From contig CAJXRF010000021.1 in the NCBI GenBank assembly GCA_913058575.1, positions 1-64,000 of the forward strand: DNA of 64,000 bases. The letters are read 5' to 3'. The DNA is from an uncultured Bermanella sp. (GTDB taxonomy: Bacteria > Pseudomonadota > Gammaproteobacteria > Pseudomonadales > Oceanobacteraceae). Below the pieces are notes generated by a model. That model was not told the origin of the DNA. It worked only from the letters and a program-made list of their open reading frames with translations, and made no database searches. Positions 7,656 to 17,177 of this stretch are shown here, one piece after another (the first letter of the stretch is position 1; each line of letters starts with the position of its first letter). The position numbers and the translations under genes were made by a program.

Positions 7656-9500
7656 TTAGCCAAAAATAGGCAATATTTTTTCATTAAGAATGGTTTGTAC
7701 ATTTGAGCTATGGCATGACATTTTTTCACGAAAAACATCTGCCAGATTAGACTTGTACGCACTAAGGGGCCTAGGAGCGACTGTCTCTACCCATAAAGCG
7801 TGATTGGTGGTGGCAAAATCTAGGTTGCTGCTGGCCAATATGCAAAGCGGGCCTTGTGCGAGATTTTTAGCATCAAAAATCCAAAACTCCTTACCTTTTG
7901 AAGCGTCACCAGAAGGATGTTTTCTAACTACCGCTGTAAAAATATAACCATGATCTTGTTCATTCGAATCTGGGCGGTTCATAAATTGTGGTGTGCGCAT
8001 AACACAGTCTTCTGGGAACTGATATTGGTCTGCGATACTCATCTCTTGGCAATTCATGTGTATTAACGCAGAGGGTTTAGCGTTATTGGGTAAGTTATCG
8101 TTATTGTACAATCGATTAGGGTAATCTTCGTAAGCGTCGGCTACTCGTTTTACTAAATGTTCTGGTCGATACCCAATAGCTGCCCAGTATAAGTGATCGA
8201 AACTTTCAGGGAATTGAAAGTGGCCTCGATAGGCAGGGTCGTTTAAATCCCACATGGTATGTTCATCACGTAATAAACGAAAATCTGATTTTATTTCTAC
8301 CGCTGAATTCTGCATCACTTGAATACGTGCTCGAACTAAACCACCTACGTCTACAGGTGCAACTGGATAGCCTGATATATTTTCATTAACACGATCACCA
8401 AAATGAAGTCTTTCCCAGTTAAACTGTTGTTCTGATTTATCCATGGCCCCCAAATATTGACCATAAAGCGTGATCTCATCTCCCCAGTCATCGTAATTAC
8501 ACATGATATCGGAAGTATCAAAATCTAATTCTAAATAGTCAGCCACCACATTTTTTTGGCCGGATAATAAATCCGCCTTACGAATAACCCACACGGGAGT
8601 GGTGTGGGTTTGAGGTGTCACCGATTTAATGCCTAAAATACGGCCAGACTCTACAAATGCTGCAGTTTCAAAAATAATAATATGATTACGCGTCACGCCC
8701 ATGGAGTGAGAAGTGGCTTTTATATAGGCATTTTTTCCTTCTCGATCGACAACATTCCATGACTCTAATGCCCCTTGCATGTCCCATTTTATGGCCCTTA
8801 TAAATCCATTGTTTAAACCAGTGGTACCGATATTTCCGCCATAATTAATGGTAAAACATAACCCTTGTTCAAGATCAAAAAAAGGATGGCCCGTGGTACG
8901 TACTTGTGGGAATAGCCATTTTTTAGGGGTAAAGAAATTTAAAAAAGGCGGTAAGCTAGATTCCCATTCATTTGGGTTACCAATGGAGGTCACCAGTTCC
9001 AGTGTGCTGGCATCAAATTCAAAAGGCATTCCTCCCTCATAACTTAACGCAAAGCGATTGTCTCCCATGTAATTAGGTGCCGTATTGCAATAATTCATAA
9101 ACCCCATGGTAGAACTGTAATAAACGGTACCTCCTAGTAAGTGAAACTTATCTAATAACCCTGTGCTGTGTTGCTGCATGATAGCCGATGGGGTGTTAAT
9201 CATCTTTCGAGTGAAATGAACAGCTTGGTCTGAAAAATCTAGGCGTGTTAATGCACCTCTGCCATTGGGGGTTAAATGGTTTTTTTCTAAAGGTATGCCT
9301 TCGGCCATTAAAATGTGGCCGTGTATATCATTAGGTAAAGATCCCTTGATGACTTCTAATGTGCCATTGCTTTCATAAAGGCTGCCACTCATTATGGAAA
9401 GTGGGAACTGCGTTTCGGATGCAAAACTTAACGAACTAAATGTTAGACTGGGTAGCGCCGATAGCGCTCCGGTTGTTTTTAAAAAGTCCCTTCTTTTCAT
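7656..9500 (-). CDS. Tat-exported carotenoid oxygenase family protein
   Basis: 614 residues with a Tat signal (KRRDFLK, then a hydrophobic stretch and cleavage near FASE). The mature part matches the carotenoid cleavage dioxygenase/RPE65 family: DIHGHILMAEGIPLE near the start of the fold, TGHPFFDLE, SHSMGVTRNHIIIFE and a C-terminal NHALWVE, which supply candidate iron-ligand histidines of the seven-bladed propeller. These enzymes cleave carotenoids, stilbenes or lignin-derived alkenes with O2 at a non-heme iron. Periplasmic location is inferred from the Tat motif and suggests an external substrate. GAGGT precedes the ATG. It is first in a likely two-gene operon with the flavin oxidase. Confidence 0.85.
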   Translation of the reverse strand: MKRRDFLKTTGALSALPSLTFSSLSFASETQFPLSIMSGSLYESNGTLEVIKGSLPNDIHGHILMAEGIPLEKNHLTPNGRGALTRLDFSDQAVHFTRKMINTPSAIMQQHSTGLLDKFHLLGGTVYYSSTMGFMNYCNTAPNYMGDNRFALSYEGGMPFEFDASTLELVTSIGNPNEWESSLPPFLNFFTPKKWLFPQVRTTGHPFFDLEQGLCFTINYGGNIGTTGLNNGFIRAIKWDMQGALESWNVVDREGKNAYIKATSHSMGVTRNHIIIFETAAFVESGRILGIKSVTPQTHTTPVWVIRKADLLSGQKNVVADYLELDFDTSDIMCNYDDWGDEITLYGQYLGAMDKSEQQFNWERLHFGDRVNENISGYPVAPVDVGGLVRARIQVMQNSAVEIKSDFRLLRDEHTMWDLNDPAYRGHFQFPESFDHLYWAAIGYRPEHLVKRVADAYEDYPNRLYNNDNLPNNAKPSALIHMNCQEMSIADQYQFPEDCVMRTPQFMNRPDSNEQDHGYIFTAVVRKHPSGDASKGKEFWIFDAKNLAQGPLCILASSNLDFATTNHALWVETVAPRPLSAYKSNLADVFREKMSCHSSNVQTILNEKILPIFG

Positions 9501-10211
9501 GTCTAACCTCTATACGATATTTATTGTTAGGTGATGAGAATTTAAATCACAACTTGGATGTTGCTTTTGTCAGTATTCTTAAAGACAAGCTTATGGATCA
9601 TGCATACCCTCAAAGTATTCGCCATGTGAAAAGTGGAAATTACATGGTTTTTTTTTAAAATACATAATTAAGCATGAGCAATGTAAACCATAATTATTAG
9701 GTCAATTTTACCTAAAAGAGGGGGCTTAAATTTTGGATGTGTTTTACCCGATGGATTGAAAAGTGCCAGTTGGCTTTTATGGTCTATGGGATAAAATGAA
9801 ACAAGGTGATTTAGAATTTTAATTTATAAAAGAGGCGCCAATAAAGTTGGCATGTATCTTTAGGATAGGTGGTCGGGTTGAGGCCTGTTGATCCAAGCTA
9901 AGGGATTATTCTAATAGGAATGATTTCAATATAATTAAGTACAATGAGTGATGTGCTTGAGGCTTATCTTCAATTTTAACCCAAGTGTTTTTAGAAAATG
10001 ACTTTCATTTAGCAAGTATTCAACCATTATAAAAATGGGCGAATGTATTAACAGTGAGCGAGACAGTGTCGTGCTTCAAGAGCTATTGCCTTGTTTTTCT
10101 TGTGAAACTTTAAACTATGGCCTGACACCAAGGTCAGGCATTAAAAAATAAAAGTTAGTGCAACTAGCTTTGGTAATGCTTTTAATTAGGATGTTACCTA
10201 AGAATGTACTT
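9501..10211. other. 711-bp intergenic region
   Basis: I find no supported gene. A short frame at 9440-9658 overlaps the start of the carotenoid oxygenase gene on the other strand and has no recognisable content. The region must hold the promoter of the minus-strand carotenoid-oxygenase operon, and it contains a hairpin near its right end (10120-10139). Confidence 0.6.
10120..10139 (-). terminator. Hairpin downstream of DUF1223 gene
   Basis: GCCTGAC pairs with GTCAGGC around a 6-nt loop, 72 bases beyond the DUF1223 stop codon. There is no clear T run on the minus strand after it, so terminator function is tentative. Confidence 0.4.
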
Positions 10212-11000
10212 TCAGCCATTCCACCAATCGGCCGCCACTTGTATGGGGCTAGGATTATTTTGTTGAGAAACCCAAAAAACCAATGCTTGATTGGCTGATG
10301 TAAATTGACTGGCATCGGGTAGTGTTAGGTGATTGGTATAGCTGCCTTTTTGTAAGGTTAGTTGGGCGTTGTTATAAGCCATGACCACAAAATCATGGGG
10401 TAATTGCTTCCCTGAATTTTCCCCTCGTTGCACATTTGTTATTTGATCAAACCCTAAAATCGCCACGTGTATTGTCAAAGGTGCTGATACTTTAATGACT
10501 GGGTTAAAGCTAATTTGTGCCTGCATTTCTTCTACTTTAGCCGATAATACACCCACCGCTTTAAATGGATAAGCAGGCACCGGCTGGCCTCTAAACCAGC
10601 CATTCCATCCTTGCCCAGATACTATAAAACCAGGTGTTGCCACAGTATGGCTTAGTTTAAGGGCTTTATAATCGCGCTGTCTTTTCGTAAAAATTGAAGA
10701 GGCATAAGGGTCTTTCCAGCCCAAATAATCCCAGTAATCCACATGAAAATTCATAGGCACCAGTTGCTTCCAAAGTCGCTTATCTTGTTTGAATTTAGAC
10801 ATCCATCGTTCGGCTGGTGGACAGCTACTACAGCCTTGAGAGGTGTACACTTCTAGCATGCTGACTTGCACTAATGAACTGGAGATAGTTTGGCTCCAGC
10901 TGATATTACTTAAAAATAAAAACAGAAATAAGGCGGGCCTAATGACGCGCATTCCATTAATGGTGGAAAGGCTGAAGCCTGTTTGGTTTAGGATTTTCAT
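10212..11000 (-). CDS. DUF1223 family secreted thioredoxin-like protein
   Basis: 262 residues with an N-terminal hydrophobic export segment (ALFLFLFLSNISWSQ). After it comes the DUF1223 (PF06764) start LEVYTSQGCSSCPPAE with a CxxC pair, then the typical FHVDYWDYLGWKDPYAS motif. The family has a thioredoxin-like fold and is usually predicted to be periplasmic, but its redox role is not established. The ATG at 11000 has GGGA upstream; the internal Met at about residue 17 would also leave a workable signal peptide. A decayed copy of this gene's 3' end lies about 4.5 kb away at 5705-5814. Confidence 0.85.
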   Translation of the reverse strand: MKILNQTGFSLSTINGMRVIRPALFLFLFLSNISWSQTISSSLVQVSMLEVYTSQGCSSCPPAERWMSKFKQDKRLWKQLVPMNFHVDYWDYLGWKDPYASSIFTKRQRDYKALKLSHTVATPGFIVSGQGWNGWFRGQPVPAYPFKAVGVLSAKVEEMQAQISFNPVIKVSAPLTIHVAILGFDQITNVQRGENSGKQLPHDFVVMAYNNAQLTLQKGSYTNHLTLPDASQFTSANQALVFWVSQQNNPSPIQVAADWWNG

Positions 11001-11051
11001 GATGATTCCCTACAAAATATGGTTCTATTGTAGAGTCTGGCGTGTGTAAAA

Positions 11052-11070
11052 GTGTCACAAAAGCGTCACA
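11052..11070. promoter_or_regulatory. Direct repeat GTCACA spaced 11 bp
   Basis: GTCACA occurs at 11054 and 11065, one helical turn apart, in the divergent region between the DUF1223 and DUF1254 genes. This spacing is typical of winged-helix response regulator sites. The binding protein is unknown. Confidence 0.35.
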
Positions 11071-11296
11071 TTTCAATCACGAACTGTTATCGCTTTACAA
11101 GGCTGTTATTCGTTCTGTGTTAATTGGCGTTGATGTATTTCCCCCATGGACACTCATTAGCAAAAGCCGTGTTTAATCGGCTTATTAAGCTTGCTAGAAC
11201 GGGGTTTCGTGACCCGAATTCCCATATTACTCATTTATGAATCCCTATAAGCTGCTCTAATTAATCTCAATATAGCGTCTACTAAGAGCGAGCAAT

Positions 11297-12673
11297 ATGT
11301 CTGTTATCAGAAAATTATGGCCGTGGGTCTTCATTGTTTTATTGATTATTTTAATGTGCAGTGTGTACGCAGTGCGAACCATCAAGCAGGGGGCCGAAGC
11401 CTATATTTTTGGTTACCCATTAGTGCTGATGGAGCTAACTCGTCAAGCTATGGAAGCAGACGCTACGAAAGGCGCTAACCACCTGTATCACCTCAGGAGC
11501 TTTCCTGATCACACCTTTCGAAATGTGGTTCGTCCTAATAATGATACGGTTTACAGCGTAAATTGGTTTGATTTAAAAAAGGAACCCATGATCATTAGCG
11601 TGCCGGATTCAGACCGTTATTATGTGTTGCCCTTTATGGATGCCTGGACCAATGTGTTTTCCTCAATTGGCTCACGCACCACGGGAAGTAAAGCCGGCCA
11701 CTACGCATTGGCGGGGCCAGATTGGCGTGGGAAATTACCCAAGGAAGTGAACTTGATTGAATCGCCTACCAATATGGTGTGGATGGTGGGTAGAATTCGC
11801 GCCAACAGTCAGGCAGACATGGTCAAGGTGGCACACATGCAAGATCACATGGCCATTACCCCTTTAAGTCAATGGGCTAATGGTCAGCCATTGCCGGCTA
11901 AGGTGGTTGATGGCTCGTCAAAGGGAAGCGACAAACGCCACCCTAAAGCTTTGATAGACGGGTTGTCAGCGGCTGAGTTTTTTAATTTGTTAAGTGAATT
12001 AATGGCAACTCAACCAGCCGCCAAGTCTGACACAGACGCCTTGCACAATCTTTCTCAATTAGGTGTGGTGCCGGGTAAGTCATTTAATTTAGCGTCAATG
12101 GGGATCATTGATCGATGGTTAATTAAAAAATCGGTCAGTATTGCTAATGCCAAGTTACATGAAGCTACGGACAATCAAAGCACCAGTCCTATGGAAAACG
12201 GTTGGGTGATATGGAGAGGCATCATTGGAGAATACGGCACTAACTATCAAGTGAGGGCCGGTGTAGCCATGAGGGCTTTGGCTGCTTTAGCCCCTAAAGA
12301 AGCGGCTTACCCTAGTGCATCAGTGGATGTTAATGGCGAGGTATTAACAGGTCAGAATCAATACAAAATTCAGTTTAAAAAAGGGCAAACTCCACCGGCT
12401 CATGCGTTCTGGTCCATCACCATGTATAACTCAGAAGGCTTTTTGATTGATAACCCCATTAAGCGTTATGTAATTGGCGATCGTAATGAGCTGGCATTTA
12501 ATCATGATGGATCGTTAGATATTTATATTCAGCATACGCCGCCACCAAGTGGTGAGAGTAACTGGTTACCCAGCCCTAATGGTCAGTTTTCAATATTAAT
12601 GCGAATTTATAATACCAAGCAAAGCTTTTTAGATGGCAGTTGGCAGGTGCCCGCTATTGAAAGAATGAATTGA
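11297..12673 (+). CDS. DUF1254/DUF1214 domain-containing protein
   Basis: 458 residues. An N-terminal membrane-spanning or signal segment (residues 8-28) precedes a DUF1254 domain (about 35-170, starting EAYIFGYPLVLMELTR, with VVRPNNDTVYSVNWFDL and FMDAWTNVFSSIGSRT). A DUF1214 domain (about 340-445) follows, with QYKIQFKKGQTPPAHAFWS and MYNSEGFLIDNP. The two domains commonly occur together in envelope proteins of unknown function. It is divergent from the DUF1223 gene and appears monocistronic. Confidence 0.85.
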   Translation: MSVIRKLWPWVFIVLLIILMCSVYAVRTIKQGAEAYIFGYPLVLMELTRQAMEADATKGANHLYHLRSFPDHTFRNVVRPNNDTVYSVNWFDLKKEPMIISVPDSDRYYVLPFMDAWTNVFSSIGSRTTGSKAGHYALAGPDWRGKLPKEVNLIESPTNMVWMVGRIRANSQADMVKVAHMQDHMAITPLSQWANGQPLPAKVVDGSSKGSDKRHPKALIDGLSAAEFFNLLSELMATQPAAKSDTDALHNLSQLGVVPGKSFNLASMGIIDRWLIKKSVSIANAKLHEATDNQSTSPMENGWVIWRGIIGEYGTNYQVRAGVAMRALAALAPKEAAYPSASVDVNGEVLTGQNQYKIQFKKGQTPPAHAFWSITMYNSEGFLIDNPIKRYVIGDRNELAFNHDGSLDIYIQHTPPPSGESNWLPSPNGQFSILMRIYNTKQSFLDGSWQVPAIERMN

Positions 12674-12711
12674 ATACGGGCAATTTTTTATGTTGATTTT
12701 ATGCAACACTT

Positions 12712-13449
12712 TTACTGTTGGACCTGGCTTAGAATTTCATCATAGCGGCCCGATTTTTTAAGTTTTCTTAGGCCTTTATCAAATCGTTCCATGAGGTGAT
12801 GGGCATTTGGAATTTTTTTAGAAAAAACCATGTAATAATTTTTTTCTTCCAAAATTTTGGGGTGGTGCGTGAAAAGCTTAGCTTCGTTGGGTTGAAATAA
12901 CATATTAATTTGGTGGTAGCCCACATAATATGAGGCAGGAAAAATATCTAGCCGGCCTTTGAGCAATTTATGATAATTAAAATCTTCTTTGCTTACGTAA
13001 TCAATTGTTAACCCGTTTTTTTCTAGAATTTGCCCTGTGGCGTAGCCTAGGGTACCGCCGATTCTTAAGCCTTTTAAATGATCAAATGTTTCCCATTGCA
13101 AAGGGCGAGACTTCAAATGAAAAAGAACCGTTTGTTCGGTTAAGATGGGCTCTTTAGTGTAGTAAACCTCCTTTTTACGTTTTTCAGTGATCACCCACGG
13201 AAAGGTGGCCTGAAATTCGCCTTTTTCAACGTATTGGTAGCTTCTGATCCAAGGGAAGTAATGATAATCCACCTGAATATCTTCAAGTAGAAAGGCTGCT
13301 CTTACGATGTCTTCATTAATATGAGCGTTATCGGCTCGGCTGGATGTAAACGGTTCCCAGTCCCCAATAGCAATTTTAACCACTTCTTCGGAATGGACTG
13401 TCAGGCTCGCCACTGATAAACAAATTGCCATTAATATGAAATTGATCAA
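12712..13449 (-). CDS. Orphan periplasmic solute-binding protein (family 3)
   Basis: 245 residues with a signal peptide (cut near VHSEE) and the family 3 extracellular solute-binding fold (SBP_bac_3): IAIGDWEPFTS at the start, GGTLGYATGQILEKNG and a closing FDKGLRKLKKSGRYDEIL. No ABC permease or ATPase lies nearby, so it is an orphan, like the similar proteins at 26947 and 39322. Such stand-alone proteins are common in marine gammaproteobacteria and may be sensors or scavengers. The start is TTG, chosen because AAGGAA lies at the right distance and the next ATG would remove most of the signal peptide. Confidence 0.8.
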   Translation of the reverse strand: MINFILMAICLSVASLTVHSEEVVKIAIGDWEPFTSSRADNAHINEDIVRAAFLLEDIQVDYHYFPWIRSYQYVEKGEFQATFPWVITEKRKKEVYYTKEPILTEQTVLFHLKSRPLQWETFDHLKGLRIGGTLGYATGQILEKNGLTIDYVSKEDFNYHKLLKGRLDIFPASYYVGYHQINMLFQPNEAKLFTHHPKILEEKNYYMVFSKKIPNAHHLMERFDKGLRKLKKSGRYDEILSQVQQ

Positions 13450-13506
13450 GGTGTTCCTTAATAGTTAACAGGCCGTTGGCGAATTATTATCATAGCGCAC
13501 TTCCCC

Positions 13507-14424
13507 TTATCTGTCTGATTCAGTGTCCCAATAGGGAGTGTCTGAACCAAAATACTCGATGGCAAAATCTAGAAAGACTCTGACTTTTTTAGGCAAATAT
13601 TGGCGAGCAATATAAAGCGCATAAATGTCTTTGTGCGGCATGGTGTAAGAGGGAAATAGGTTTACCAGTTTACCGGCCTTAATGTCTTTACCTGCAATAA
13701 ATGTGGGCAATCTTGCCACGCCAAACCCTTTAAGCAGTGCCTGCCGTAGTGCTTCACTGTTGTTGGCCTGATAATTTCCATTCACTTCAATTTGGCAATG
13801 CTCTTTATCCTGGCTGAAATGCCACTGGTTAGCGTTATCTGAATAACTAAATAATAAACAGTTGTGTTCTGTGAGCTGGCTAGGGTGGGAAGGCTGACCA
13901 TGCTTAGCAATGTATTCTGGGCTAGCACACACCATACTGTTACCTGGCGCTAATTTGCGGGCAACGAGATTAGAGTCGGGTAAATGGCCAGAGCGTATGG
14001 CCACATCAACCCCTTGTGCTACTAAATCGACGGCCTTGTCATCGAGTACTAAATCCACCGAGATCTTTGGGTAACGGCTAATAAATTCAGGTATGAGGGG
14101 CGACACATGCAAATGCCCAAAGGACATGGGGGCGTGAATGCGAAGCTTTCCCTGGGGCTCTCCCTGCAGTTGTGTCACGCAATCTTGCGCATCTTGTGCC
14201 GCTGTTAGGGCTTTAAGGGCATGGACATAATATTGTTCGCCAGCTTCGGTTAGGCTCAGTTTTCGAGTGGTGCGATGCAATAGCTTGGCCCCCAATTGTG
14301 CTTCTAACTGACTGATGCGCTTGCTCACGGCTGATTTAGTTAAGCCTAGGTGCTCGGCCGCTGCTGAAAACCCTTTGTATTTAATCACCGCGATGAAAAT
14401 CGGAATTGCCCCAATACCGTCCAT
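13507..14424 (-). CDS. LysR family transcriptional regulator
   Basis: 305 residues with an N-terminal winged helix-turn-helix (GFSAAAEHLGLTKSAVSKRISQLE) and a LysR substrate-binding domain ending near residue 295. It belongs to the large CrgA-like group by its LRIHAPMSFGHLHVSPLIPEF segment. It is divergent from the EamA transporter gene with a 111-bp gap, so control of that gene is likely. The inducer is unknown. Confidence 0.9.
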   Translation of the reverse strand: MDGIGAIPIFIAVIKYKGFSAAAEHLGLTKSAVSKRISQLEAQLGAKLLHRTTRKLSLTEAGEQYYVHALKALTAAQDAQDCVTQLQGEPQGKLRIHAPMSFGHLHVSPLIPEFISRYPKISVDLVLDDKAVDLVAQGVDVAIRSGHLPDSNLVARKLAPGNSMVCASPEYIAKHGQPSHPSQLTEHNCLLFSYSDNANQWHFSQDKEHCQIEVNGNYQANNSEALRQALLKGFGVARLPTFIAGKDIKAGKLVNLFPSYTMPHKDIYALYIARQYLPKKVRVFLDFAIEYFGSDTPYWDTESDR

Positions 14425-14535
14425 TTCTTTATCTCTGTTAACTTAAACTCAACAGTGAGTGTCCTCGTAGCTAGATTATCTGTCAATAGGAAACAGATAT
14501 GCTGGCTTTACTGACTTAAATGTTGAAGAGCCATT

Positions 14536-15462
14536 ATGAACCAGACACTGCAGTTGAAAGCCAAATTAGGGAGTTTTAGTGTTGTTAAGCCCCATGGCAG
14601 TCTTGAGAGGAATCTAATGCTGCTGGCCATATTATTGGCCGCCAGCTCTTTTCCTGTTGCCAAGCTCATTACCCACGCGATGCCACCTTCCGCCATGATG
14701 TGTGTGCGATTCTTTTTAGCCGCCGCATTTCTTGCACCGTTTGTGTTTATTAAAAATGGCTGGCAGTTCCCTAGCCCTAAACGATTATTCGGGTATTTTA
14801 TTCTTAGCGTGCCTTTAGTGGGATTTTTCTGGGGCATGTTTGAGAGTTTGCGTTTCACCAGTGTTATGAATACCGGCGCTTTGTACACCAGTGTGCCAGC
14901 GATCACTGCGGTTTATGCTTTTTTTATTAATCGTGAAAAAGCCTCTAAAAGCCGCGTAATGGGTTTACTACTGGGCACGCTGGGCGCGTTGTGGATCGTC
15001 TTCAGGGGGGACATTACGTTATTAATTTCACTGAGTATGAATAAAGGAGACGGTTTATTTTTAGTGGGCTGTTTGTTCATGGGGCTTTATAACCCTTTAG
15101 TGAAAAAACTTTATGCAAACGAACCCATGGAAGTCATGACCCTATGGGTACTGATAGCTGGCGGTATTTTATTATTAATATGTTCAGTTAAAGATTTTAA
15201 TAATATTCATTGGATGGACATTGCCCCTAGTGTGTATGGCGGCATTGTTTATTTGTCATTATTTTCCACCCTAATTACCTTTTTTGTTATGCAGTTTTGC
15301 ACCATTCGAATCGGTGCGACTCGCGTGGCTTCATATGGGTTTTTAACCCCTTTATTTGTCATTTTGTTAAGTGTTCTGTTAGGGCTTGACGATTTTAACT
15401 GGCAGCTTGTGCCGGGCATTTTTATGGTGTTGTTAGCCATGTTTGTTATTCAAAAAAAATGA
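14536..15462 (+). CDS. EamA/DMT family transporter
   Basis: 308 residues, about ten hydrophobic segments in two repeats, consistent with drug/metabolite transporters of the EamA family. The first repeat begins LLAILLAASSFPVAKLI and has the typical FLAAAFLAPF and MNTGALYTSVPAITAVYAFFINREK. The substrate cannot be read from sequence. It is transcribed away from a LysR gene that probably controls it, and the VOC and NTF2-like genes follow in the same direction. Confidence 0.88.
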   Translation: MNQTLQLKAKLGSFSVVKPHGSLERNLMLLAILLAASSFPVAKLITHAMPPSAMMCVRFFLAAAFLAPFVFIKNGWQFPSPKRLFGYFILSVPLVGFFWGMFESLRFTSVMNTGALYTSVPAITAVYAFFINREKASKSRVMGLLLGTLGALWIVFRGDITLLISLSMNKGDGLFLVGCLFMGLYNPLVKKLYANEPMEVMTLWVLIAGGILLLICSVKDFNNIHWMDIAPSVYGGIVYLSLFSTLITFFVMQFCTIRIGATRVASYGFLTPLFVILLSVLLGLDDFNWQLVPGIFMVLLAMFVIQKK

Positions 15463-15512
15463 TTTTCTGTTGATTTACATACCAAACCAAAGAGTGAAAA
15501 AGGAGAAATACC

Positions 15513-15959
15513 ATGGTTCGATTTGAGCATGCCAACCTTGTGGTTAAGGAAATAGAAAAAACGTTGCAGTTTATACAAACGGCTTTTCCCAGCTGGAAAG
15601 TGCGTGGACAAGGAGAAATGCAATGGCAGGGTAGAGCGCGCCGTTGGCTACACGTTGGAAGTGATGATTATTATATTACGCTAAATGATGGGGCTGATGA
15701 GGAAAACCGATTTTTGAAAGGCCATTCGGCGGGTCTGGCTCATTTAGGGTTTGTGGTAGATGACTTAGAGCAGCTTATACAGAGATTGCAAAATAAGGAT
15801 TACAAAATAGACGTAAGCCTTGCGGAGCATAACGTACGAAAAAATATCTACTTTGTAGACCCAGAAGGATTTCAATTTGAATTTGTTCAATATTTTAGTG
15901 AGTTCGCCCATGAAAAAAATGTTTATGAATCGTCTCAAAACGTTCAAGTAAGCCGTTAA
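15513..15959 (+). CDS. VOC family (glyoxalase-like) protein
   Basis: 148 residues with the vicinal oxygen chelate fold: FEHANLVVKEIEKTLQFI at the N-terminus, LAHLGFVVDDLEQLIQRL in the middle and NIYFVDPEGFQFEFVQY at the C-terminus. The candidate metal ligands are His5, the His of LAHLGF and the Glu of FEFVQ. The reaction is unknown. AAGGAG precedes the ATG. It lies 50 bases after the EamA gene and 38 before the NTF2-like gene and may share their transcript. Confidence 0.85.
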   Translation: MVRFEHANLVVKEIEKTLQFIQTAFPSWKVRGQGEMQWQGRARRWLHVGSDDYYITLNDGADEENRFLKGHSAGLAHLGFVVDDLEQLIQRLQNKDYKIDVSLAEHNVRKNIYFVDPEGFQFEFVQYFSEFAHEKNVYESSQNVQVSR

Positions 15960-15997
15960 ATCACAAAACAAATTAATGATCAAAAAAGGATATAAAC

Positions 15998-16351
15998 ATG
16001 AATGCTACACAATTTGTAAAATCGCTTTATGCCAATGTGGATAGTAAAAACCTAAATGGCTTAGCCGGTATGCTAGATGAAGAAGTTCGCTTTAAGTTTG
16101 CTAATCATGATGCCGTCAATGGCATGGAGGATACTTTGCAAGCCAATGAAGGATTCTTTTCAAGTATTAACAGTATGAGGCATAGCCTCAATGGCATTTG
16201 GCAACAAGGTGATACCATAATATGTAATGGCCAAGTGCATTACGTGAGGCTCAATGGCTCTGAGTGCTCTGCTGAGTTCGCCACTATTCTTACCATACGC
16301 AATGAGAAAATTACCAATTATCTAATTTATGCCGACGTATCTGAGCTGTAG
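15998..16351 (+). CDS. SnoaL/NTF2-like nuclear transport factor 2 fold protein
   Basis: 117 residues with the small alpha-plus-beta cone of the NTF2/SnoaL superfamily: FVKSLYANVDSKNLNGLAGM, DEEVRFKFANHDAVNG and a C-terminal FATILTIRNEKITNYLIYAD. Members include isomerases, cyclases and ligand-binding proteins; no specific function can be assigned. AAAAGG precedes the ATG. Its 3' end overlaps the convergent hydrolase gene by 25 bases. Confidence 0.8.
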   Translation: MNATQFVKSLYANVDSKNLNGLAGMLDEEVRFKFANHDAVNGMEDTLQANEGFFSSINSMRHSLNGIWQQGDTIICNGQVHYVRLNGSECSAEFATILTIRNEKITNYLIYADVSEL

Positions 16352-17016
16352 TGAATGCTTAATCGCTTAGCATCTTCTAAAAACTGCCAATCAGATGCAT
16401 TGGTGGTTTGAGTGTTGCTTTTTAACAGGGCGTTTTCAAAATCAATGCAAGCGTTGTGCTGGTAATGTTTTGAAGTGGGGTTCATGAATCCATGGTTAAA
16501 AGGTGTTTGAATACATCTAGTATGGCAATTGCTAGACAAGTGGCGAATGATATCTTTAACATTAAAGTGATCTTCACTTTTAGGGAAAATTATTGAGCTT
16601 TTACAAATGCTGGAAAGCGCTAGATGGTGTCTAATTTGGGTGGGGTAAAAGCCCATAAAATGTTTTATGGCGTGAGAATGTTGATCAATGTTAAACAGGG
16701 GGTGGTTAGAATCAAGCGCTTGCCAAACGGCGCTGGCACCGGCACTAAAGCCAATTATATAAATATCTTGATCGGCTAACTTTAATGCTGATGTTAGCGC
16801 ATGGTTTACATGAGCCAAATATTGTTCATGACCACATTCATTTAAGAAGTACCGATAAGTATCTGCTTCTTGGGCCTTGGGAATATTCTTACCCTTATAG
16901 GGTTCAATAATACTGACCATATTGCCTTGTAGGCTTAACTGGCGGCGTAAACTTTTAATCCCGTCAGTGGCGCCAAATATGTCGGTAACCATGAGGGTGT
17001 GACGAACTCTGGTCAT
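16327..17016 (-). CDS. Dienelactone hydrolase-like alpha/beta hydrolase
   Basis: 229 residues of alpha/beta-hydrolase fold. The nucleophile elbow GFSAGAS (Ser near residue 97) follows DQDIYIIGF, and a candidate acid and His lie in PKSEDHFNV and FNHGFM near the C-terminus. The start of the fold, TLMVTDIFGATDG, resembles the dienelactone hydrolase family. The substrate is unknown. It is convergent with the NTF2-like gene and divergent from the diguanylate cyclase gene. Confidence 0.75.
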   Translation of the reverse strand: MTRVRHTLMVTDIFGATDGIKSLRRQLSLQGNMVSIIEPYKGKNIPKAQEADTYRYFLNECGHEQYLAHVNHALTSALKLADQDIYIIGFSAGASAVWQALDSNHPLFNIDQHSHAIKHFMGFYPTQIRHHLALSSICKSSIIFPKSEDHFNVKDIIRHLSSNCHTRCIQTPFNHGFMNPTSKHYQHNACIDFENALLKSNTQTTNASDWQFLEDAKRLSIHYSSDTSA

Positions 17017-17177
17017 TAAGGTCTCTGGGTAGCGTCAATAACACCTGTTGTAGCGCTAACTTTAAAGAAAAAACAAAGCCTATTCAATCACTTATGCACG
17101 TCAGCCAAAAGCTAATCCCTGAACTATAATAATAATCGCCACTGTTTATTCTCAAAATGGCCTGGGGAATCGTGTAA

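Noticed and set aside
9440-9658. 72-codon plus-strand open frame
   Set aside because: It overlaps the start of the carotenoid oxygenase gene, has no ribosome-binding site and no recognisable sequence.
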